A stretch of 39,307 bases of DNA from Myxococcales bacterium (GTDB taxonomy: Bacteria; Myxococcota; Myxococcia; Myxococcales; 40CM-4-68-19), in contig JAIVGS010000004.1 in assembly GCA_020201435.1 (NCBI GenBank), positions 1-39,307 on the forward strand, in the 5' to 3' direction. Both the position numbers and the translations under genes were made by a program. Every line of letters begins with the position of its first letter. Positions within the stretch are counted from its first letter, which is position 1. Under the pieces are notes generated by a model that was not told where the DNA came from, made no database searches, and was given only the letters and a program-made list of their open reading frames with translations. Below are positions 35,364-39,307 of the stretch, one piece after another.

Positions 35364-36404
35364 TCAATAAGAGAATGGATACAACTTCCAGTACGCCTTG
35401 ATGCGATGCCACCGGGCGGCCATGCCGTCCGGCTCGAAGATGAGGAACAGCACGATGGTGAGACCGAAGACGCCGAGCTTCAACGCCGCGAAGAGCTGGA
35501 CCAGCTCCGGCAGTCGACCGGCAAGCGCGCCGGTGACGATCCGCAGGATCTCGGGCAACAGGGTGATGAAGGCGGCGCCGAGGATCGAGCCGAGCACGCT
35601 GCCGAGGCCGCCGATGATGATCATGCCGAGCTGGTCGATGGCCACCCCGAGAGGGAAATTCTCCGGGCTGATGATCCTCGCCTGGTACGCGAGCAGCGAG
35701 CCGGCGACGCCGACGAAGAACGAGCTGACCGCGAACGCGTAGAGCTTGTGCTTGAAGACGTCGACGCCCATCACTTCGGCCGAGATGTCGTGATCGCGCA
35801 CCGCGATGAACGCCTTGCCCATCCGGGTGCGGAAGAGGTTCTTCGCGAACCAGACGTGGAAGATCGCCGCGCCGAGGATCACGTAATAGAGCTTCTGGTC
35901 GTTATCGAAGGTCAGGCTGCCGATCCTCGCCGGCTCGATCGAGATTCCGTTGACGCCGCCGGTCACGCTCTCCCAATGGACGACGGTGAAGGCGACGATG
36001 AAATGCGCGGCGAGCGTGGCGATGGCGAGATAAAGGCCTTTCAGGCGCAACGAAGGGATGCCGAAGACCATCCCGACGAGGGCGCTGACCAGGCCTGAGA
36101 GGTACATCGCGACGATGAACGGCACTCCTTTGCCGGCGAGCCACGCGGTCGTGTACGCGCCGACCGCGAGGAAGGCCGCGTTGCCGAGCGAGATCTGTCC
36201 GGTGAATCCGGTCAGGATGTTCAATCCCAGCGCAGCGATCACCGCGATGCCGACGCGGTTGAAGACGTCCAGCCAATAGCTGGTTCCGACCAATGGAAAC
36301 GCGAGCAGGACGACGACGAGGGCCGCCAGCAGCCAGCGGGCGAAGGCGGTGTCGAAGACCGCCATGTCCGCCTCGTAGCTGGTGCGGAAATCGCCGGAGC
36401 GCAT
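35364..36404 (-). CDS. livM: Branched-chain amino acid-type ABC transporter permease LivM
   Basis: 346 residues with about ten membrane segments. Family marks are GLNILTGFTGQISLGNAAFLAVGAY (quoted in parts), SLRLKGLYLAIATLA and AVRDHDISAEVMGVDV. ATG 36404 begins MRSGDFRTS; GTG 36410 would overlap the livH stop (GTGA) and is a possible start. It pairs with LivH to form the channel. Confidence 0.95.
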   Translation of the reverse strand: MRSGDFRTSYEADMAVFDTAFARWLLAALVVVLLAFPLVGTSYWLDVFNRVGIAVIAALGLNILTGFTGQISLGNAAFLAVGAYTTAWLAGKGVPFIVAMYLSGLVSALVGMVFGIPSLRLKGLYLAIATLAAHFIVAFTVVHWESVTGGVNGISIEPARIGSLTFDNDQKLYYVILGAAIFHVWFAKNLFRTRMGKAFIAVRDHDISAEVMGVDVFKHKLYAFAVSSFFVGVAGSLLAYQARIISPENFPLGVAIDQLGMIIIGGLGSVLGSILGAAFITLLPEILRIVTGALAGRLPELVQLFAALKLGVFGLTIVLFLIFEPDGMAARWHRIKAYWKLYPFSY

Positions 36405-36406
36405 CG

Positions 36407-37291
36407 TCACACTCTCTCGATCTTCACTTTGCCGAACAGCCCGTACGGCTTGATCATCAGGATCAGGACCAGCACCGCGAACGGCGCGACCTCTTTCACG
36501 CCCCCGCCCATGATCGGGTCGAGATATCCGCCGGCGAGGTTCTCCAGGACGCCGACGATCAGCCCGCCGACGATCGCGCCCTGGATGCTGTCGAGGCCGC
36601 CGAGGATCACCACCGGCAGCGTCTTCAATCCGAGGATGGCGAGCGATCCGTCCGCGCCGCCGCGCAATTCCCCGAGCAGGATTCCACCCAGCGCGGAAAC
36701 CACCGCGGCGATGCTCCAGGAGACCGCGAAGATCCGCCGCACCGAGATGCCCATCGACTGCGCGACCTCCTGGGAAAAGGCGGTGGCGCGCATCGCGATT
36801 CCGACGCGCGAATACCGGAAGAACAAGGTAAACGACGCCAACAAGAGCGCGGCGACGAACATGCTGAAAAGATATCCGCGCGAGACGGGCAAGGGACCCA
36901 GAAAGACCGGCTCGGAGGCGAACAGCGCCGGATAGGGCCGGGTATCGGTGCCCCACGCGCCGAGGACGATCGCCCGCAGCATGCTCGACAATCCGAGCGT
37001 GACCATGATCACGGAGATGATCGGCTCACCGATCATCGGCCGCAGGATCAGCCGCTCCATCGCGAGGCCGAGCAGGATCGAGAACAGCACCGTCAGCGCA
37101 ACCGCATACGGCCACGGCGCGCGCCCCTCGACCAGCGCCCAGAAGACGTACGCGCCGAGAAGAAGGAATTCGCCCTGCGCGAAATTGAGCACGCCGCTCG
37201 ACTTGTAGATGATCACGAAGCCGAGCGCGACCAGCGCGTAGATGCTGCCGACGACGACGCCGTTCAGCGCCAGTTGCAGGAAGAAGTCCAT
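36407..37291 (-). CDS. livH: Branched-chain amino acid-type ABC transporter permease LivH
   Basis: 294 residues with about eight membrane segments. Family marks are GSIYALVALGFVIIYKSSGVLNFAQGEF (in parts), MVTLGLSSML, AMRATAFSQEVAQSMGI and GGLDSIQGAIVGG. ATG 37291 overlaps the acyl-CoA ligase stop by one base (TGATG); the track TTG 37294 adds one residue. It forms the translocation channel with LivM. Confidence 0.95.
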   Translation of the reverse strand: MDFFLQLALNGVVVGSIYALVALGFVIIYKSSGVLNFAQGEFLLLGAYVFWALVEGRAPWPYAVALTVLFSILLGLAMERLILRPMIGEPIISVIMVTLGLSSMLRAIVLGAWGTDTRPYPALFASEPVFLGPLPVSRGYLFSMFVAALLLASFTLFFRYSRVGIAMRATAFSQEVAQSMGISVRRIFAVSWSIAAVVSALGGILLGELRGGADGSLAILGLKTLPVVILGGLDSIQGAIVGGLIVGVLENLAGGYLDPIMGGGVKEVAPFAVLVLILMIKPYGLFGKVKIERV

Positions 37292-39168
37292 CAAAGCGAC
37301 CTCACCGCGAGATCGGCCTGGATGCGCGCGGTCTTGCCGTCCTGGAACTTGATCGTGGTGTCGATGGCGATGTGCTGTTCCTCGCCGTACAGGGCGCCGA
37401 TGATCCGCTCGTAGCGCTGCTCGACGAACGCGCGCCGCACCTTGCGGGTGCGGGTCAATTCCTCGTCGTCGGCGTCCAGCTCCTTGTACAACAGCACGAA
37501 CTTGCGGATCCGCGCCGCTTTCGGGAGCGTCTCGTTGACGCCGTCGATCTCCTTTTGAACCAGGTCATAGACGTCGCGCTTCGACGCCAGATCGGTATAG
37601 GTCGTATAGGAAAGCTTGCGCCCCTCCGCCCATTTGCCAGTCGTCTCGCGATCGATGCAGACCAGCGCGGTCAGGAACGGGCGGCCCTTGCCGATCACCA
37701 CCGCTTCCTTGACATAAGGACTGAACTTCAACCGGTTCTCGATGAATTGCGGCGAGAACTGGGTCCCGTCGGCGAGCCGCAGCACGTCCTTCAATCGATC
37801 GATGACGACGAGCTGCCCTTCCTCGCTGAAATATCCCGCGTCGCCGGAATGCAGCCAGCCCCCTTCGAGCGCTTCGCGGGTCGCGTCCTCGTTCTTGTAG
37901 TAGCCGATGAAAACCGCGCGGCTCCGGGAGAGGATCTCGCCCGTCTCGCTGATCCGCACTTCGGTGCCGGGGATCGGCACGCCGACGGTATGAAACCGGA
38001 TCGCGTCGCCGCGGTGGATGCACGAGATCCCGCTGATCTCGGTCTGTCCGTAGATCTGTCGCAGCGGCACGCCGATGGCGTGGAAGAAGCGGAAGACGTC
38101 CGGCCCCAGCGCCGCTCCACCGGTCGACGCGCTGCGCAGCCGCGCGACGCCGAGGCGATCCTTCAGCGCGCGGAAGAGGAAGATCCATCCCAGCCAATAG
38201 AGAAGCCGCCACCCGGAAGACGGCTGACGACCTTCGAATCGCATTTCCGCGAGCTTGTACCCGACCGGCATCCAGCGCTCGTACATGAAGCGCTTGAATC
38301 GGGTGGTGTCCATGATCTTGACCTGCACCATCGACACCAGGTTTTCCCAGAAGCGCGGCGGCCCGAACAGGACGTGCGGGCCGATCTCGCGGATGTTCTC
38401 CGCGGCGGTCTCCGGCTCCTCCGGGAAATTGACGGTGAAACCGATCGCGAGGGCCGTCGCGATCGACATCATCTGCTCGCCGATCCATGCCAGCGGCAGG
38501 AAGGAGACGAACTCGTCGGACTGGCGGCGCGCGTCGACCTCGTTCAACGAGAGCGCCATCGTCAAGAGATTGCGGAACGACAGCATCGCGCCCTTGGGAA
38601 AGCCGGTCGTGCCCGAGGTGTAACAGATCAGCGCCAGGTCCTCGCCGCTGCCAGCGGCGACCGAAGCGTCGAAGATTGCCGGATCGACCGCGCGCCCGCG
38701 CTCGCGCACGCCGTCCAGCGAAATCAACAGCGGATGCTTGTAGGCCCGGAGTCCGCGCGGATCGTCGTACACGACCGCCTTCACTTTCGGCAGCCGGTCG
38801 ATCATCTCGAGGATCTTGTCGACCTGCTCCTGGTCCCCGGCGACGACGATCTTCGCGTCGCAATGGTCGATGACGTAGGCGACTTCGTTGAGATTCGAAT
38901 CCTGGTAGATCCCGACCGAGGCCGCACCCGCCGACTGCGCCGCCAGCTCCGCGCAGACCCAGGCCGGCCGGTTGTCGCCGAGGATCGCGACCTTGTCGCC
39001 GCGGCCGAGGCCCAGCGTCGTGAATCCCAAAGAGAGTTCTCTGACTTCCCGCAGGTAATCGCGCCACGACGTCGGCTGCCAGATGCCGAGCACCTTTTCC
39101 CGGTAAGCAGTCCGGTCGCCGTATTTTTCGGCGTTCCGGACCAACAGCTTCGGGAACGTGTCGCTCAT
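37291..39168 (-). CDS. Long-chain acyl-CoA synthetase-type AMP-dependent ligase
   Basis: 625 residues of the ANL family, FACS type, forming an acyl-CoA from acid, ATP and CoA. Motifs: CYTSGTTGFPKGAMLS (P-loop), IYGQTEISG, GWLHSGDAGYFSEEGQL, VIDRLKDVLRLADGTQFSPQ, and the C-terminal domain with LTRTRKVRR holding the region of the catalytic lysine. It is inserted between livG and livH with ATGA/TGATG overlaps, an arrangement seen in clusters for uptake of aromatic or other carboxylic acids. The precise substrate cannot be read from sequence. Confidence 0.94.
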   Translation of the reverse strand: MSDTFPKLLVRNAEKYGDRTAYREKVLGIWQPTSWRDYLREVRELSLGFTTLGLGRGDKVAILGDNRPAWVCAELAAQSAGAASVGIYQDSNLNEVAYVIDHCDAKIVVAGDQEQVDKILEMIDRLPKVKAVVYDDPRGLRAYKHPLLISLDGVRERGRAVDPAIFDASVAAGSGEDLALICYTSGTTGFPKGAMLSFRNLLTMALSLNEVDARRQSDEFVSFLPLAWIGEQMMSIATALAIGFTVNFPEEPETAAENIREIGPHVLFGPPRFWENLVSMVQVKIMDTTRFKRFMYERWMPVGYKLAEMRFEGRQPSSGWRLLYWLGWIFLFRALKDRLGVARLRSASTGGAALGPDVFRFFHAIGVPLRQIYGQTEISGISCIHRGDAIRFHTVGVPIPGTEVRISETGEILSRSRAVFIGYYKNEDATREALEGGWLHSGDAGYFSEEGQLVVIDRLKDVLRLADGTQFSPQFIENRLKFSPYVKEAVVIGKGRPFLTALVCIDRETTGKWAEGRKLSYTTYTDLASKRDVYDLVQKEIDGVNETLPKAARIRKFVLLYKELDADDEELTRTRKVRRAFVEQRYERIIGALYGEEQHIAIDTTIKFQDGKTARIQADLAVRSL

Positions 39169-39307
39169 GCAGCGTCCGCCCCGAGATAAGCGACCTGCAC
39201 CTCGCGGTTGCCGCGCACTTCCTCGGGCGCACCCTCGGCGATCTTCTTCCCGAAGCTGAGGACGTAGATCCGGTGCGACAGGTCCATCACCACGCCCATG
39301 TCGTGCT
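39165..39307 (-). CDS. livG: Branched-chain amino acid-type ABC transporter ATP-binding protein LivG, C-terminal end
   Basis: Only the last 46 codons are in the window: HDMGVVMDLSHRIYVLSFGK, then IAEGAPEEVRGNREVQVAYL and GADAA. This is the H-loop histidine and the typical LivG tail. The stop overlaps the acyl-CoA ligase start (ATGA). The Walker motifs lie beyond base 39307. It is too short to be in the ORF track. Confidence 0.93.
   Translation of the reverse strand, partial: HDMGVVMDLSHRIYVLSFGKKIAEGAPEEVRGNREVQVAYLGADAA

Overview
This high-GC window reads as a chromosomal segment of a soil-type bacterium of the Myxococcota/Deltaproteobacteria kind. That placement is an inference. It rests on the Ser/Thr kinase style (HRDVSPQN), the abundance of lipoproteins and a CsgG/TPR protein, strong GC3 bias, and a DUF222-like HNH relic. 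No rRNA, tRNA, CRISPR array, prophage or intact insertion sequence was recognised.

Layout. (1) 1-2575, minus: an SDR oxidoreductase, a divergent QueA-like protein and a Ser/Thr kinase cut by the window edge, tightly coupled. (2) 2616-4407: an XRE-cupin regulator, a two-repeat DUF1259 protein and a convergent stand-alone receiver domain. (3) 4507-7250, plus: a DUF885 zinc-peptidase-like lipoprotein coupled to class I DAHP synthase. (4) 7256-13018: an LPP20-like lipoprotein facing a four-gene envelope operon (lipoprotein, small periplasmic protein, CsgG/TPR protein, lipoprotein). The two units meet at a long GGGGACAC/GTGTCCCC palindrome. (5) 13064-15832: an orphan branched-chain-amino-acid-type binding protein, then about 1.6 kb of decayed genes and inverted repeats (a broken HNH endonuclease gene and a gene frameshifted by a 29-bp tandem duplication). 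(6) 15822-23617, plus: a winged-helix protein, then glutamate synthase gltB and gltD. gltD is coupled by ATGA to a DsbA/FrnE-type oxidoreductase whose first redox cysteine codon is TGA. (7) 24196-29163, plus: a membrane-anchored trehalose-6-phosphate synthase, two tandem trehalose phosphatases and serA. (8) 29296-31188, plus: a secreted S9 peptidase. (9) 39307-31189, minus: livG (partial), a long-chain acyl-CoA ligase, livH, livM, livK, livF, a PaaK-like ligase and a DUF1624 membrane protein, mostly with ATGA-type overlaps.

The most notable item is the TGA in the UPWC motif of the gltD-coupled gene (23015-23617). A hairpin with a GGUCG apical loop lies 20 nt after the TGA, as expected of a bacterial SECIS, so this is probably a selenoprotein that any standard ORF caller breaks. 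A second recurrent pattern is that several first-in-operon genes have a TANNNT-like -10 box 6-8 nt before the start codon and no Shine-Dalgarno sequence, which suggests leaderless transcripts. Two GGGGAC-type palindromes encroach on gene ends (LPP20 3' end, winged-helix 5' end).

How genes work together: gltBD provides glutamate. DAHP synthase and SerA feed aromatic and serine synthesis. OtsA/OtsB make trehalose, possibly under control of an extracytoplasmic sensor segment. The liv cluster with two CoA ligases looks like an uptake-and-activation unit for an organic acid or amino-acid-like substrate.
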